Positions 30,859-42,068 of a stretch of 64,000 nt of DNA are shown one piece after another. The translations under genes were made by a program, and so were the position numbers. The stretch is from Deinococcus rubellus (GTDB taxonomy: Bacteria; Deinococcota; Deinococci; Deinococcales; Deinococcaceae): contig NZ_CP104213.1 of NCBI RefSeq assembly GCF_025244745.1, positions 1,886,001 through 1,950,000 on the forward strand. Direction: 5' to 3'. The first letter of the stretch is position 1. Each line of letters starts with the position of its first letter. The notes beneath the pieces were generated by a model. That model was not told the DNA's origin, did no database searches, and worked only from the letters and a program-made list of their open reading frames with translations.

Positions 30859-32187
30859 ATGAGCGTTAAAGATAATGGCTGGCGGCAGGAGAATCTGGGG
30901 GAATCCCTCAGCGACGTCGCCCGCATCAAAATTGATTACAGCCAGCCCGCCTGGAAACGCTTCATGGCCTTCCTGGGACCGGGCGCACTGGTTGCCGTGG
31001 GCTACATGGACCCCGGCAACTGGGCCACCTCCATCGCAGGCGGCAGTGCCTACGGTTACACCCTCCTGAGCATGGTGCTCATCTCCTCACTGATGGCGAT
31101 TTACCTTCAGGCCCTCTCAGCCCGCCTCGGCATCGCCACTGGGCGTGATCTGGCGCAAGCCTGCCGCGACCACTTCAGCAAACCCGCCGCCATTTTGCTG
31201 TGGCTCTCGGCTGAAGTGGCCATCATTGCCACCGATCTGGCTGAAGTGATCGGCACCGCAATCGCGCTGAATTTACTGTTCGGACTCCCACTCATCCTCG
31301 GCGTGTGTCTGACGGTGGCCGACGTGCTCCTGATCTTGCTGCTGCAAAATAAAGGTTTCAAATACGTCGAAGCGCTGGTCATCACCCTGATCGCCACCAT
31401 CGCCGTGGCCTTTTTATTCGAGATGATCTTCTCCCAGCCTGAGCTTGCACCGCTGCTGGGCGGTCTGGTGCCCTCCAAGCAACTGCTCGACCCCGCTGTG
31501 CTCTACGTCGGCATCGGCATCCTGGGCGCGACCGTGATGCCGCACAACCTGTACCTGCACTCGGCCATCGTCAATACGCGCGGCTACAACCGGGACCAGG
31601 AAGGCAAGCGCGAGGCCATCAAGTTCGCCACCTGGGATTCGAGCATCGCGTTGACGTTCGCTTTTTTCATCAATGCCGCCATCCTGATCCTGGCCGCCGC
31701 CGCCTTCCACTACGCGGGTCGCACCGACATTGCCGAGATTCAGGACGCCTACAGACTGCTCTCGCCCATGCTGGGCGCGGGTGCCGCCAGCATTCTGTTC
31801 GCGGTGGCGCTGCTGGCCTCGGGCCAGAACAGCACGCTCACCGGCACCCTGACCGGGCAGATCGTGATGGAAGGCTTCGTCAACATCCGGCTCAAGCCCT
31901 GGATGCGGCGACTCCTCACACGGCTGCTGGCGATCATTCCTACCGTCATCGTGGTGCTGATCTACGGCGAGAAAGGCACCGGCAGCTTACTGATCCTCTC
32001 GCAGGTGGTGCTCTCAATGCAGCTCTCGTTCGCGGTGGTGCCACTGATGATGTTCGTGACCGACAAACGCAAGATGGGCGAATTCATGATCAACCCGTTC
32101 TGGAAGTGGGTGGGCTGGTTCATCACTGTTGTGATCATCGGCCTGAACGTGTTCCTGCTGGAACAGACCTTCTTTCCACGCACCTGA
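30859..32187 (+). CDS. mntH: Nramp-family manganese transporter
   Basis: MntH imports Mn(II), and sometimes Fe(II), with protons across the inner membrane. The 442-residue protein has eleven or so transmembrane helices, the metal-binding DPGN motif in GYMDPGNWATS (helix 1) and MPHNLYLHS (helix 6). Manganese accumulation is a known part of oxidative and radiation resistance in Deinococcus. The gene has its own promoter overlapped by a DtxR/MntR-like palindrome. The leader is about 30 bases, and the binding site before ATG 30859 is weak. A strong terminator follows. Confidence 0.95.
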   Translation: MSVKDNGWRQENLGESLSDVARIKIDYSQPAWKRFMAFLGPGALVAVGYMDPGNWATSIAGGSAYGYTLLSMVLISSLMAIYLQALSARLGIATGRDLAQACRDHFSKPAAILLWLSAEVAIIATDLAEVIGTAIALNLLFGLPLILGVCLTVADVLLILLLQNKGFKYVEALVITLIATIAVAFLFEMIFSQPELAPLLGGLVPSKQLLDPAVLYVGIGILGATVMPHNLYLHSAIVNTRGYNRDQEGKREAIKFATWDSSIALTFAFFINAAILILAAAAFHYAGRTDIAEIQDAYRLLSPMLGAGAASILFAVALLASGQNSTLTGTLTGQIVMEGFVNIRLKPWMRRLLTRLLAIIPTVIVVLIYGEKGTGSLLILSQVVLSMQLSFAVVPLMMFVTDKRKMGEFMINPFWKWVGWFITVVIIGLNVFLLEQTFFPRT

Positions 32188-32206
32188 GCACTGCAATCTA
32201 ATAGAA

Positions 32207-32240
32207 GAAGGCCGGGCCAACGCTGCCCGGCTTTCTTTGT
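32207..32240. terminator. Bidirectional terminator between mntH and the RlpA-like gene
   Basis: GAAGGCCGGGC (32207-32217) pairs with GCCCGGCTTTC (32225-32235), with one G-U pair and a 7-base loop. TTTG follows on the plus strand and TTCTTCT on the minus strand. It separates two converging genes. Confidence 0.85.
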
Positions 32241-32256
32241 TGAAACTGTTTTCAGA

Positions 32257-32598
32257 TCAGCGCCGCACGCTGCCAGTTCTCCCATACTTCAGTACCCGCA
32301 CATCCACCTCAGTCACGCCCTTCGAGAGAATACCCAGCCGCGCCGCCGCCGTCCGCGAGAGGTCAACAATGCGGCGGCTGTTACCGAACGGCCCCCGATC
32401 ATTGATCAGCACGTCCACACTATGCCCATTGGAAAGGCTCACCCGCACCCAACTGCCCAGCGGCAAGGTGCGGTGCGCAGCAGTCATTCGGGTATGGGGA
32501 TTATATTTTCCACCATAATAAACTGCCTGCCCACGCACCGCCAGAGCGGTGGGGGAAGCCAGTAACGTCGCCGCGATTAACCATCCCCGCAGCCTCAC
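32257..32598 (-). CDS. RlpA-like double-psi beta-barrel secreted protein
   Basis: The 113-residue protein has a signal peptide ([18 protein letters not shown]) and a single DPBB domain: [26 protein letters not shown] and [23 protein letters not shown], where the Asp of NDRGPF is the catalytic residue of RlpA lytic transglycosylases. There is no SPOR domain, so it is a minimal form. It starts at GTG 32598, overlapping the peptidase stop as GTGA. Its likely role is cleavage of glycan strands or cell-wall remodelling. Confidence 0.88.
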   Translation of the reverse strand: MRLRGWLIAATLLASPTALAVRGQAVYYGGKYNPHTRMTAAHRTLPLGSWVRVSLSNGHSVDVLINDRGPFGNSRRIVDLSRTAAARLGILSKGVTEVDVRVLKYGRTGSVRR

Positions 32599-33662
32599 AG
32601 CCGCGCCCTGGAACTTTGAGACAAGACCTCATGGCCGCTTTCGGTGATGAGCAGCAGATCCTCGATACGGACGCCGCCGACCCCCTCAAGATAGACGCCC
32701 GGCTCGATGGTGATGACCATACCGGGACGCAGCACCTCGTCCGACGCGGCGCGTAGGCCCGGTCCCTCATGGATGTCCAGGCCGACGCCGTGGCCCAGCG
32801 AATGGGTGAAGTGTTCGGCCAGATCATGCCCAGCCAGCACTCCCCGTGCCAGCGCGTCGAGGTCTGCCGTGCGAACACCCGGTCCGACAGCAGCGATGGC
32901 CTGGTCCTCAGCGTCGAGCACAGCCATGTACAGACGGCGCAGCTCGGCACTGACCTCACCGACGGGCACGGTGCGGGTCATGTCGGAGTGATAGCCACCG
33001 ATCAGCGCACCGAAATCCAGGGTGACAAGTTCGCCCGCCACGAGCAGCTTGTCGCTGGCCCGCCCATGTGGCAACGCGCCGCGTTCACCGCTGGCGACAA
33101 TGGTCTCGAAACTCGGACCGTCTGCCCCCAGGCGGCGCATCGCCAGTTCAAGTGCCAGCGACAGATCGGTCTCGCGCGCCCCAGCCCGGATCTGCGGCAA
33201 CACCTCAGCGTAAGCCGCGTCGGCGATGGCCTGTGCCCTACGAATCATGGCGATCTCGGCGTCCGATTTGACAAGGCGCAGCGTCTCGATTGGCCGCCGC
33301 AGGGGAACCAGTTCAGCCTGCCAGTACTGTTTCAGGTCGTCCAGGCCCGCAACCGTGAGGTGCTCAGCCTCGAAGCCGACCTTCAGTCCCTGGACCCACT
33401 CAGCAGCGTGTTCCAGTGTGGCGGGCGAGCGGGCGATATGGATCTCGACTTTGACCTCCTGGGCCGCCTGAAGGGCGTAGCGGCTGTCGGTATAGAGGAT
33501 AGCCGCGTCAGGCGTGAGTAGCAGTTTGGCGTCCTCAGGGCTAGAAAATCCGCTGAGGTAGCGGATATTGGCTGGCTGGCTGATCCACAGGGCGTCCACG
33601 CCCGACTGCTGCATCGCGCCGCGAGCGGCTTCAAGCGCCGGAGAAACTAAGACAGGTGACAT
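32595..33662 (-). CDS. M24 family Xaa-Pro peptidase
   Basis: The 355-residue protein has a creatinase-like N-terminal domain ([12 protein letters not shown]) and the pita-bread metallopeptidase domain with [18 protein letters not shown] (two Asp ligands), [14 protein letters not shown] (His), IEPGVYLEG (Glu) and [10 protein letters not shown] (Glu). The five metal ligands are all present. These enzymes free N-terminal residues before proline or cut X-Pro dipeptides in the cytoplasm. ATG 33662 follows TAAACT by six bases, a leaderless start. It is coupled to the RlpA-like gene. Confidence 0.93.
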   Translation of the reverse strand: MSPVLVSPALEAARGAMQQSGVDALWISQPANIRYLSGFSSPEDAKLLLTPDAAILYTDSRYALQAAQEVKVEIHIARSPATLEHAAEWVQGLKVGFEAEHLTVAGLDDLKQYWQAELVPLRRPIETLRLVKSDAEIAMIRRAQAIADAAYAEVLPQIRAGARETDLSLALELAMRRLGADGPSFETIVASGERGALPHGRASDKLLVAGELVTLDFGALIGGYHSDMTRTVPVGEVSAELRRLYMAVLDAEDQAIAAVGPGVRTADLDALARGVLAGHDLAEHFTHSLGHGVGLDIHEGPGLRAASDEVLRPGMVITIEPGVYLEGVGGVRIEDLLLITESGHEVLSQSSRARL

Positions 33663-33733
33663 CCGGCAAGTTTAGAACATCTGCCAGACGAGAACGTGGC
33701 CTGCTCTCAAACGGTCATGAATTGAGCGCTGTT

Positions 33734-35457
33734 TTACTTGCCCGGAGTGATCTGCAACCCCAGCTCACTGAGCTGCGCTTCACTCGCCGCCGAGGGGGCC
33801 TGGGCCATCAGATCGCTGCCCCGGTTGTTCTTGGGAAAAGCGATCACCTCGCGGATGCTGGCTGCCCCGCTCATGACCATCATCAAGCGGTCAAAACCCC
33901 AGGCGATGCCGCCGTGCGGGGGCGTGCCGAACGAGAGCGCGTCGAGGAAGAAGCCAAACTGCTCATTGGCCGTCTCGGGCGTGAAGCCGATGGCTCCGAA
34001 CATCTGCTGCTGCACCACTGGGTCATGGATACGAACCGAGCCGCCGCCGATCTCAAAGCCGTTGAGCACCAGATCGTAGGCCTGGGCGCGGATCTCGCCC
34101 TGACGCTCGGTGCCGAACAGCGGCAGGTCTGCGGAATGTGGGGCAGTGAAGGGGTGGTGCATGTAGGTCCACGCACCGCTCTCCTCGTCGTAGTCGAGCT
34201 GCGGAAAGTCGGTGATCCAGGCGACCTGAAACCCTTCTTCGGCCAAGGACAGCAGATCACGCAGGGCATTTCGGACCGCCCCCAGCGCCGTCACCACCTT
34301 CTTCCACTCGCCTGCCGCAAACAGCAGTGTGCCGCCGGGTGGCACCCCGGTCCGGGCGATCAGTTCAGCGGCGAAGTCGCCCACGAACTTGCTGATGCCG
34401 CCGCTGAAGCCCTCACCTTCACGGCGCAGCCAGGTCAGACCACCCGCGCCGTTCTGTTTGGCGACCCGCTCCAGCTCATCGATCTGCTTGCGGGTCAGCT
34501 CACCTGTCGCCAGGACCTTGACGCTCGGGACTGATGCAAAAACAGTGAAGGCCCCGTCCCTGAACAGATCAGTGACCTCGACCAGCGGCAACTGAAAACG
34601 CAGATCGGGTTTGTCCGAGCCGTAGGTGTCCATTGCCTGCTGATAGGTCAGGCGTGGGAAGGGACTGGGCAGCTCAGTGTTGAGCACCGTTTCGAAGAGG
34701 TGGCGCAGCAGCCGCTCGCTGAGGTCCAGAATATCTTCCTGATCCACGAAGCTCATCTCGATGTCGAGCTGGGTGAAATCCGGCTGGCGGTCAGCTCGCA
34801 GGTCCTCATCGCGAAAGCAGCGGGCAAGCTGGAAGTAGCGGTCCACCCCGGCGATCATCAGCAGCTGCTTGAAGAGTTGCGGGCTTTGCGGCAGCGCGTA
34901 GAACTCGCCGGGTGTCTGTCGCGAGGGCACCAGGAAGTCGCGCGCACCCTCGGGGGTGGAGCGGGTCAAGAGCGGCGTCTCCACATTGAGAAAACCCTCT
35001 GCGGTGAGAAAGGCAGTGATGGCCGCCGACACCTTCGAGCGCAGCAGGAGTTTCTCGAACATCTCGGGGCGGCGCAGATCGAGGTAGCGGTACTTGAGGC
35101 GAATGTCCTCGGCGACCTCACGGCCCTTGCTCAGCTCGAACGGCGGGGTGGCCGCCAGACTGAGAAGCTTGGCCTGATCGGCGATCAGCTCATACGCGCC
35201 GTTCCCGGCCTTACGCTGGGCCTCAGGGCGCAGACGCAACATACCGGTGAACTCGGCCACCGATTCGCCGCGCATCCGGTCGGCCTCGGTAAAGGCAGGC
35301 GACTCTGGCTCGATTTGAATCTGCAAGATGCCGCTGCGGTCACGCAAATCAATGAAAATCAGCTTGCCGAGGTCGCGGCGGCGGGCGACCCAGCCCTGGA
35401 CTGTAACCCGCTGGTCGAGGTGGTCGGAGCCGAGGTCGGCGAGGTAGGCGGTGCGTT

Positions 35458-35461
<4 letters not shown>
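33734..35461 (-). CDS. aspS: Aspartate-tRNA ligase, bacterial type
   Basis: The 575-residue class IIb enzyme has an OB-fold anticodon-binding domain ([21 protein letters not shown]), motif 2 around [22 protein letters not shown], the bacterial GAD insertion (about residues 290-410) and motif 3 [13 protein letters not shown]. The GAD domain identifies the bacterial rather than the archaeal-like form, so it probably charges only tRNA-Asp. It starts at ATG 35461 within an ATGA overlap with hisS, so the two synthetases are made from one mRNA. Confidence 0.97.
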
Positions 35462-36765
<1,304 letters not shown>

Positions 36766-36814
36766 AAATGCGAGTCTAGCAGGGGAGAGCACTCCAGCAA
36801 GGGGATAAGCGAAA

Positions 36815-36838
36815 CCGCCGCCCTGGTGAGGACGGCGG
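36815..36838 (-). terminator. Weak terminator after the lipoprotein gene
   Basis: CCGCCG arms at 36838-36833 and 36820-36815 form a GC-rich stem on the minus strand. Only a short T-run (TTTCGCTT) follows. It lies between the lipoprotein gene and hisS. Confidence 0.45.
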
Positions 36839-36851
36839 CGAGATATACGGT

Positions 36852-37223
36852 CTACTGGTCGCTGACGCTGAACGGCAGCCCGGTGCTTTGCCTGCCGTTG
36901 ACCTCGACAAACAGCCAACTCCCGCCTGCCGGGGACGCAGCGGGCACGTTGAAGACGATTTCGCTGTCGGTCCATGAGGTGACGGCCCCGGCAGGAATCA
37001 GGTAGCCGCCCGAACCGTTCTCGTCGGCCCCCAGACGAATGCGCCCAGTGGCCGGGCCACCCAGATAACGCCCCTGAAGAGTGACGGCCTGGCCCTTGGC
37101 CGCGCCGGACGAAACCTTGACCAGCACTGGTGTCTGGGTGACGCCCATCACCGTGCCTACCCTCGGCGCGCACGATGAGAGTGTTCCCACCAACAGTAAA
37201 GATCCAAGCAAGAATATGCGCAT
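36852..37223 (-). CDS. Small lipoprotein with an IPT/TIG-like domain
   Basis: The 123-residue protein has a lipoprotein signal ([10 protein letters not shown], with the lipobox Cys near residue 19) and a beta-rich domain with [19 protein letters not shown] and [15 protein letters not shown], which resembles an IPT/TIG immunoglobulin-like module. It should be lipidated and exposed at the outer face of the membrane. ATG 37223 follows GGAGG by six bases. Upstream, TAGACT on the minus strand (37247-37242) may be its -10. The function is unknown. Confidence 0.75.
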   Translation of the reverse strand: MRIFLLGSLLLVGTLSSCAPRVGTVMGVTQTPVLVKVSSGAAKGQAVTLQGRYLGGPATGRIRLGADENGSGGYLIPAGAVTSWTDSEIVFNVPAASPAGGSWLFVEVNGRQSTGLPFSVSDQ

Positions 37224-37256
37224 ACACAGCCTCCGTTGACACAGTCTAATGGTTTG

Positions 37257-38189
37257 ATGACGGCCCAGACCACCCCCCCCAGACGCGCGCTGCTGATCTT
37301 CAACCCCAAGTCCGGCAAGGGCCAGAGTCCCCTGCCTCAGTTCATCGCGGCGCTGGGTGAAAAAGGCTGGCAGGTGGACGCTGAGGAGCTGCCGCCCAAA
37401 GGCGGGTTCGGTCCTTTGCTGGAGCATCGGGAGCGTTACGCTGCCGTGATCGCGGCGGGCGGCGACGGCACGGTGAGCGGCCTGGCCTACGCCCTGCGCG
37501 GCAGCGGGGTCCCGCTACTGGCCTACCCGGCGGGCACCGCCAACCTGATCGCCCAGAATCTCAAGTTGCCTGAGGGCCCCGATGAGCTGGCCCAGGTGGT
37601 CGATAACCTCCGCAGTGTGCAGGTCGACCTCGGCGAACTGATGGTGTCGGGCAAGACGCGCGGCTTCGTGCTGCTGGCCGGGGCGGGGGCCGACGCCACC
37701 ATGATTCAGGGCGCTGAGAAGCTCAAGGACAGGCTCGGGGTGCTGGCTTACGTGGTGAGCGCTTTTCAGCAGCTCAGCCCACGGGCGACCACCTTTGAAC
37801 TGGTTCTCGACGGCCAGAAGCAGGAAGTCGAGGCAATGGCGGTCATGGTGGCAAATTTTGGGATGGCCAATTTTCGGCTGCCTATTGCCAGGGGGGTGAG
37901 CCCCAGCGACGGCCAGTTCACGGTGTTGGCGCTTAAGCCCGGCACACTGCTCGAATTGCTGCCGAACCTGATCGATTCGTTGCGTGCCCGGCTGAATCTG
38001 GGCGAACCGGTGTTCGGTAAAAATGTGGAGAGCTACCGTGCCAGTGAGGTGACGGTCACGTCGCTCGAGCCTTTTCCGCTGCAATACGACGGTGAGATGC
38101 ACGAGGAGACGACGCCGTTCACCGCCAGGGTGTTGCCGGGAGCTGGGCTGTTTCTGACTGGGGCGAGTCTGGAGGAGCTGGAGACGTGA
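37257..38189 (+). CDS. Diacylglycerol / lipid kinase family protein
   Basis: The 310-residue protein has the DAGK catalytic signature: [12 protein letters not shown] near residue 20, [15 protein letters not shown] near residue 70, and a C-terminal domain with FTVLALKPG and ITLEPFP-like strands. Such enzymes (YegS/BmrU type) phosphorylate diacylglycerol or other lipids at the membrane. ATG 37257 gives the family's usual N terminus. TCTAAT lies six bases upstream; a TTG at 37236 is a less likely start. It is divergent from the lipoprotein gene and stands just before the recombinase island. Confidence 0.87.
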   Translation: MTAQTTPPRRALLIFNPKSGKGQSPLPQFIAALGEKGWQVDAEELPPKGGFGPLLEHRERYAAVIAAGGDGTVSGLAYALRGSGVPLLAYPAGTANLIAQNLKLPEGPDELAQVVDNLRSVQVDLGELMVSGKTRGFVLLAGAGADATMIQGAEKLKDRLGVLAYVVSAFQQLSPRATTFELVLDGQKQEVEAMAVMVANFGMANFRLPIARGVSPSDGQFTVLALKPGTLLELLPNLIDSLRARLNLGEPVFGKNVESYRASEVTVTSLEPFPLQYDGEMHEETTPFTARVLPGAGLFLTGASLEELET

Positions 38190-38195
38190 AGATAC

Positions 38196-38229
38196 GATAC
38201 TCCGCAGAATTTCACTTCTGCGGAGTATC
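38196..38229. repeat. Perfect 14-6-14 inverted repeat before the recombinase gene
   Basis: GATACTCCGCAGAA (38196-38209) and TTCTGCGGAGTATC (38216-38229) are perfect complements around TTTCAC. The geometry, two arms and a 6-base centre, is that of a tyrosine-recombinase crossover site. The right arm also overlaps a possible -10 (TATCAT 38226-38231) of the recombinase gene, so it could be an operator instead. It is also placed to act as a hairpin after the lipid kinase gene, but lacks a T-run. Confidence 0.7.
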
Positions 38230-38239
38230 ATATAAGAGT

Positions 38240-39280
38240 ATGGAAACCGCTCTGCAACTTGCCCAGGTCAGTCGGTGGCTGACACCAGAGAATCGCCGCC
38301 GTGAGGGTCTGCGGGCAGCCCATCAACAAAACGCCGAAGCGCTGATTCAGTTGATGCAAACCTACATTCAGCTTAAATCGGTGCGTCGGGGCCGCACGAG
38401 TCCACTCACTTTGAAAACCTACGGGCAGTCCGTCAAGAAATTTCTCTTGTTCACGGGCCCAGCCGATTCGCCCAACCATGCACTGAATCAACTGACACCT
38501 GACGTTTTTGAGCTGTGGCTTTTACAACTCCAGCACGAGGGTCTAAGTGCCAACACCGTCAAACGTCATCTTTACGGTGTGCGTAATCTGATCAAGGCGT
38601 TGGTCTGGGCTGAAGTGATCAAACAAGATATAACTCAAGGCATTTCACCGCCCGCAGAAGCTACGCCCAACCATGCCCGGAAAAAACCACTCAGCCAGAG
38701 GCAATTAAAAGCGCTGTTGCAACTGCCTTTGCAGCAGCATCCGCACCAACTGGCCCAGGCAACCCGCGATCAGGTACTGTTGCTCCTCGGCGGCGTGTTG
38801 GGACTTCGCGCCGCTGAACTGGTTGGCCTGAATCTATCTGATATTGACCTGCCCGAACTGACCCTGACCGTGCGCGGCAAAGGCAGCAAAACCCGGCAGA
38901 TACCACTGACTTCCGGAGTCGCGGGCGCGATTTCACAGTGGCTGGTGTTCCGGAGTGATCTCGGGAAGGTCGGTCCAGCCGAGTCTCTCCTAGTTTCGCT
39001 TTCTCGAGCGACAGATGGTCAGCGGCTGTCTACGGACGGCGCTCGTTATATTGCCGAGCAGTATTATAAGTTGCTCGGTCTGTCGCCGGAGCTCTGGGGC
39101 CTGCATACCCTGCGGCGCACGGCCGGCACCCAACTCTACCGCGCCACCCGTGATTTGCATGTGGTGGCCGATCTTCTCGGACATTCGTCTATCAATACCA
39201 GTGCCGTCTATGCTCGGATGGATATGGACGTTCGCCGTGAAGCCTTGCAAGCATTGGAGCGTCAGTACGGTGAAGACTGA
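38240..39280 (+). CDS. Tyrosine recombinase (XerC/D-like integrase), intact
   Basis: The 346-residue protein has an N-terminal SAM-like core-binding domain ([34 protein letters not shown]) and a catalytic domain with all six active residues: Arg in [10 protein letters not shown], Lys in [12 protein letters not shown], His-x-x-Arg in LHTLRRTAG, His in LLGHSSIN and Tyr in VYARM. ATG 38240 gives a compact N terminus (METALQLAQ), with TATCAT eight bases upstream. The base composition is visibly lower in G+C than the neighbours, suggesting transfer. Its 3' end overlaps a second, related recombinase gene that is fused to a nuclease domain. Confidence 0.92.
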   Translation: METALQLAQVSRWLTPENRRREGLRAAHQQNAEALIQLMQTYIQLKSVRRGRTSPLTLKTYGQSVKKFLLFTGPADSPNHALNQLTPDVFELWLLQLQHEGLSANTVKRHLYGVRNLIKALVWAEVIKQDITQGISPPAEATPNHARKKPLSQRQLKALLQLPLQQHPHQLAQATRDQVLLLLGGVLGLRAAELVGLNLSDIDLPELTLTVRGKGSKTRQIPLTSGVAGAISQWLVFRSDLGKVGPAESLLVSLSRATDGQRLSTDGARYIAEQYYKLLGLSPELWGLHTLRRTAGTQLYRATRDLHVVADLLGHSSINTSAVYARMDMDVRREALQALERQYGED

Positions 39281-40470
39281 CTTCAGTGCTTGTGACTTTC
39301 CACTGGAACGTGATGTTGAGCAGAAATTCATCCTCCCACTGCTTACATTCCTGGGCTACCAGACTGAGCAGCTGCACTGGGGGTATGCCGTGCAGGTAGG
39401 ACGCAGCCGTGGACGTTACCCAGAAGCTGATGTGGTCGTCGAAGAACACAACTGCCATAAGCTGGTGATTGAAGCAAAAAAGCCCGGTGAGTCGCTCGCA
39501 AAGGCGGCGCTGCAAGGGCTGACTTACGCTCAGGCTCTCCAAATCCCAGCCGTCCTTGTGACAGACGGTTTGGAACTTGCGCTCTGGAGCAACAGTCCTG
39601 ATCGCCGCACCCAGTGTATCTGGCAGGTCAGCGTCCAGGATCTACCTCAGCACTGGCCTAGGCTTACTAGCTTTATCGGTGCCGGAAACAACACCCAGTG
39701 GTTGCCTCTCCTGCCGCCAGTGGGTGAATTCTCCCCGTCCGTCTCGCAAAAATTTGCCCTCGCCGCTTACACTCAGGACACCGCTGCCCTCACCGAACTG
39801 CTGCATACCTGCCTGCGCCTCAAGTCGAGCAAGGGCGGGCGCATCAGCGACCTGACGCTGAGCCATTATGCCGAGTCACTCCGGAAGTTTCTGGCCTTCA
39901 CCGGGCCGCCCGAGTCGCCCAGACACGCGCTCAATCAGTTGGAGCCGGAAGTTTTTGAGGTCTGGAAGTTTTTGAGGTCTGGCTGCTGGAATTGCAAGCC
40001 CAGGGGCTGTCGGCCTCCAGCGTCAAGCGCCATCTCTACGGAGTCAGGAATCTGATGCGGGCGCTGGTCTGGGCGAAAGTACTGGAGACGGACCCCAGCG
40101 CCAGCGTGCGTCCGCCCGCTGAAAGTGAAGCGGCCCATACACGCAAGGCGGCCCTGAGTGCGGCGACCTTCAAAACATTGCTGGCCCTGCCTCAGCAGCA
40201 GCACCCGCATGACCCCGGCCTGGCCGCCCGTGATCAACTTCTACTGCTTCTGGGTGGGCAACTCGGTCTGCGGGCCGCTGAACTCGTTGGGCTGGACGTG
40301 GACGATCTCGAACTGACCCTGGGATATTTGACGGTGCGCGGCAAGGGCCGTAAGGTCCGGCAAGTGCCGTTGACGGCACGGATGGTTTTGGCGCTGAAGC
40401 GCTGGCTGATGCTGCGCGCCGCACTGAACGCTGTTTCCCCAGCATTGTTGCTTTCACTCAGCCACGGAGT
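39270..40470 (+). pseudogene. HSDR_N-type nuclease domain fused to a second tyrosine recombinase, broken
   Basis: From GTG 39270, which overlaps the previous gene, the frame encodes a domain like the N terminus of type I restriction R subunits ([54 protein letters not shown]), containing a PD-(D/E)XK-type D...E-x-K pattern. From about residue 170 it continues as a recombinase core-binding domain close to the preceding gene. A 17-bp tandem duplication (39947-39963, 39964-39980) shifts the frame; without it the sequence reads [27 protein letters not shown]. The catalytic half keeps Arg ([10 protein letters not shown]) and Lys (VRGKGRK) but stops resembling a recombinase near 40465, before the HxxR, His and Tyr motifs. 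It is therefore inactive as a recombinase; the nuclease domain is complete. Confidence 0.82.
39947..39980 (+). repeat. 17-bp tandem duplication causing a frameshift
   Basis: GGAAGTTTTTGAGGTCT occurs twice without spacing. Since 17 is not a multiple of three, the second copy moves the fused recombinase out of frame. Confidence 0.95.
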
Positions 40471-40508
40471 TGCTGGGGGATGCGGGGGAGTAAATTATCC
40501 TGTATATA

Positions 40509-41996
40509 TTACTTACGGCGGTCTGCCCTGGCCGCGTACCCGAGCAGGAGCAATGCAGCCAGCAGGGCTGGGAGGTCACCAAGGCGCATGTACAGGGTCG
40601 TGCTGCTGAGCAATGGGAACTCGGCGTGGAGGACACCCTCCCCTGTCGTCAGCGTCTGTAAAGGCTCACCGAGGTCATTGATCACGGCGGCCACACCCTT
40701 ATTGACACTTCTGAGCACGTAGCGGCGGGTTTCAATAGCCCGGAGGCGGCCCATGTCAAAGTGCTGCCAGACGCCCCAGCCGCTGTACCAGCCGTCGTTG
40801 CTGACATTCACCAGCACCTGAGCGCCACCAATCGCCTGCCAGCGTGCCACTTGGGCCACGATGCTGTCATAGCAGATATAGACGCCGTAAAGGACGCCGC
40901 CAAGTGAGATCGGGGTGTACGACTGGCCAGGGAACTGGGGATCGAAAGCAAAACCGATCAAGTTGAAGATAAGGTCATAGAGTGGGCGCAGCGCCCCCGA
41001 CAGAGGAAAGTATTCTCCCATTGGCACCGGGTGGGCCTTATCGAAGCTGCCAGTGATGGCCTGACCGTCCCAGCCGACAGCAGTATTACTGGGGCGCTGA
41101 GCTAGACCATAGAGGCCGGGCGCGGGCACGCCAGGAAAATCTGAGGTGCCCAATAGGTAGGACGGGTCCGGCACAGCAGTTTCGCTCCAGATCAGCACTT
41201 CACCGGAGCGGCGCTGGGCACTCAGATTTAACTGGGTTTGCCAGAACTGACCAAAACTCAGTCCCGCCGCTTTGCTGAACGAGTCGAAGTCAGTTCGCAG
41301 CAGCAGCGCCTGACCCACCGGCCCCTGCGCCGGCGTGCGCGTCAAGCCGTAGCCGAGGCTGGACAGCCACAGCAGCGCCATCAGCAGTGCTGGGCGCGGG
41401 TTCCTGCTCTGCACGAGCGTCACCAGCGCCGCTGCCGAGGCCGTGATCAGGGCCGAGAGCAGCAGCACGCCGCCGAGATCGGCCACCTGGATCAGCGGCG
41501 TCCGCAGCAGGGTGTAACCCAGGCCCGACCAGGGAAAGGCCAGCGCCCCCAGGGTGCGGGTCCATTCCAGAATGACCCAGCCTCCCGCCAGCCCCCACAG
41601 CCGGGCCTGCGGTGTCCGGAAGAAGCGGGCCACCAGCGCGGCCATCACCGCCCAGAACACGCCTTCGAGCATGAACAGCAGCGAGAGCGCCAGCGCCGCC
41701 AGTGGCCAGGCCACCGCCGAGGGCAGCCCACCGTCACTGGCCATCAGATTGTGCATGAAAACCACCAGCCAGAACAGTTGCGCAGCGAAGTAGGCGCTGA
41801 TGGCCCAGAACGTCTGGACGACCAGCTGGCGGGCGCTGGGCTGGCGGCTGAGCTGCCACAGCAAAGCCGCCAGCGGCAGCACGCTCACAGCACTCCACCA
41901 CAGCGGCAACCCGCACAGGGCCAGCAATACCCCCAGCGCGGTAGACAACAGCAGCTGAAGAGGTCCGGTCAAGGGCGTTCCAACACGGGCAGACAT
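40509..41996 (-). CDS. lnt: Apolipoprotein N-acyltransferase
   Basis: Lnt adds the third acyl chain to lipoproteins in the inner membrane. The 495-residue protein has about six to seven N-terminal transmembrane helices, then a nitrilase-like domain with the catalytic Glu in [10 protein letters not shown], Lys in [14 protein letters not shown] and Cys in [10 protein letters not shown], then a last helix. ATG 41996 is chosen because TACACT lies seven bases upstream. The window also encodes a lipoprotein with a lipobox. Its 3' end converges with the broken recombinase, whose similarity stops about 45 bases away, so the island ends at the lnt stop. Confidence 0.94.
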   Translation of the reverse strand: MSARVGTPLTGPLQLLLSTALGVLLALCGLPLWWSAVSVLPLAALLWQLSRQPSARQLVVQTFWAISAYFAAQLFWLVVFMHNLMASDGGLPSAVAWPLAALALSLLFMLEGVFWAVMAALVARFFRTPQARLWGLAGGWVILEWTRTLGALAFPWSGLGYTLLRTPLIQVADLGGVLLLSALITASAAALVTLVQSRNPRPALLMALLWLSSLGYGLTRTPAQGPVGQALLLRTDFDSFSKAAGLSFGQFWQTQLNLSAQRRSGEVLIWSETAVPDPSYLLGTSDFPGVPAPGLYGLAQRPSNTAVGWDGQAITGSFDKAHPVPMGEYFPLSGALRPLYDLIFNLIGFAFDPQFPGQSYTPISLGGVLYGVYICYDSIVAQVARWQAIGGAQVLVNVSNDGWYSGWGVWQHFDMGRLRAIETRRYVLRSVNKGVAAVINDLGEPLQTLTTGEGVLHAEFPLLSSTTLYMRLGDLPALLAALLLLGYAARADRRK

Positions 41997-42068
41997 GGCC
42001 GGGAGTGTAGCAGCCCCACCGGGGGGCACCGCTCAGACCGGACCGGGGTACGGTATTCTGGGGTCACC

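Noticed and set aside
38196..38229. The chromosomal dif site
   Set aside because: The arms do not resemble known dif arms (such as TTATGTTAAAT), and real dif sites are not perfect palindromes.
38190..40510. Prophage or integrative conjugative element
   Set aside because: No capsid, tail, lysis, replication, relaxase or secretion genes lie near the recombinases, and the neighbours are ordinary chromosomal genes.
41238..42068. Upstream extension of the metallophosphoesterase frame
   Set aside because: It is antisense to lnt and encodes only Gln/Arg/His-rich sequence. The recognisable protein begins at TTG 42069.
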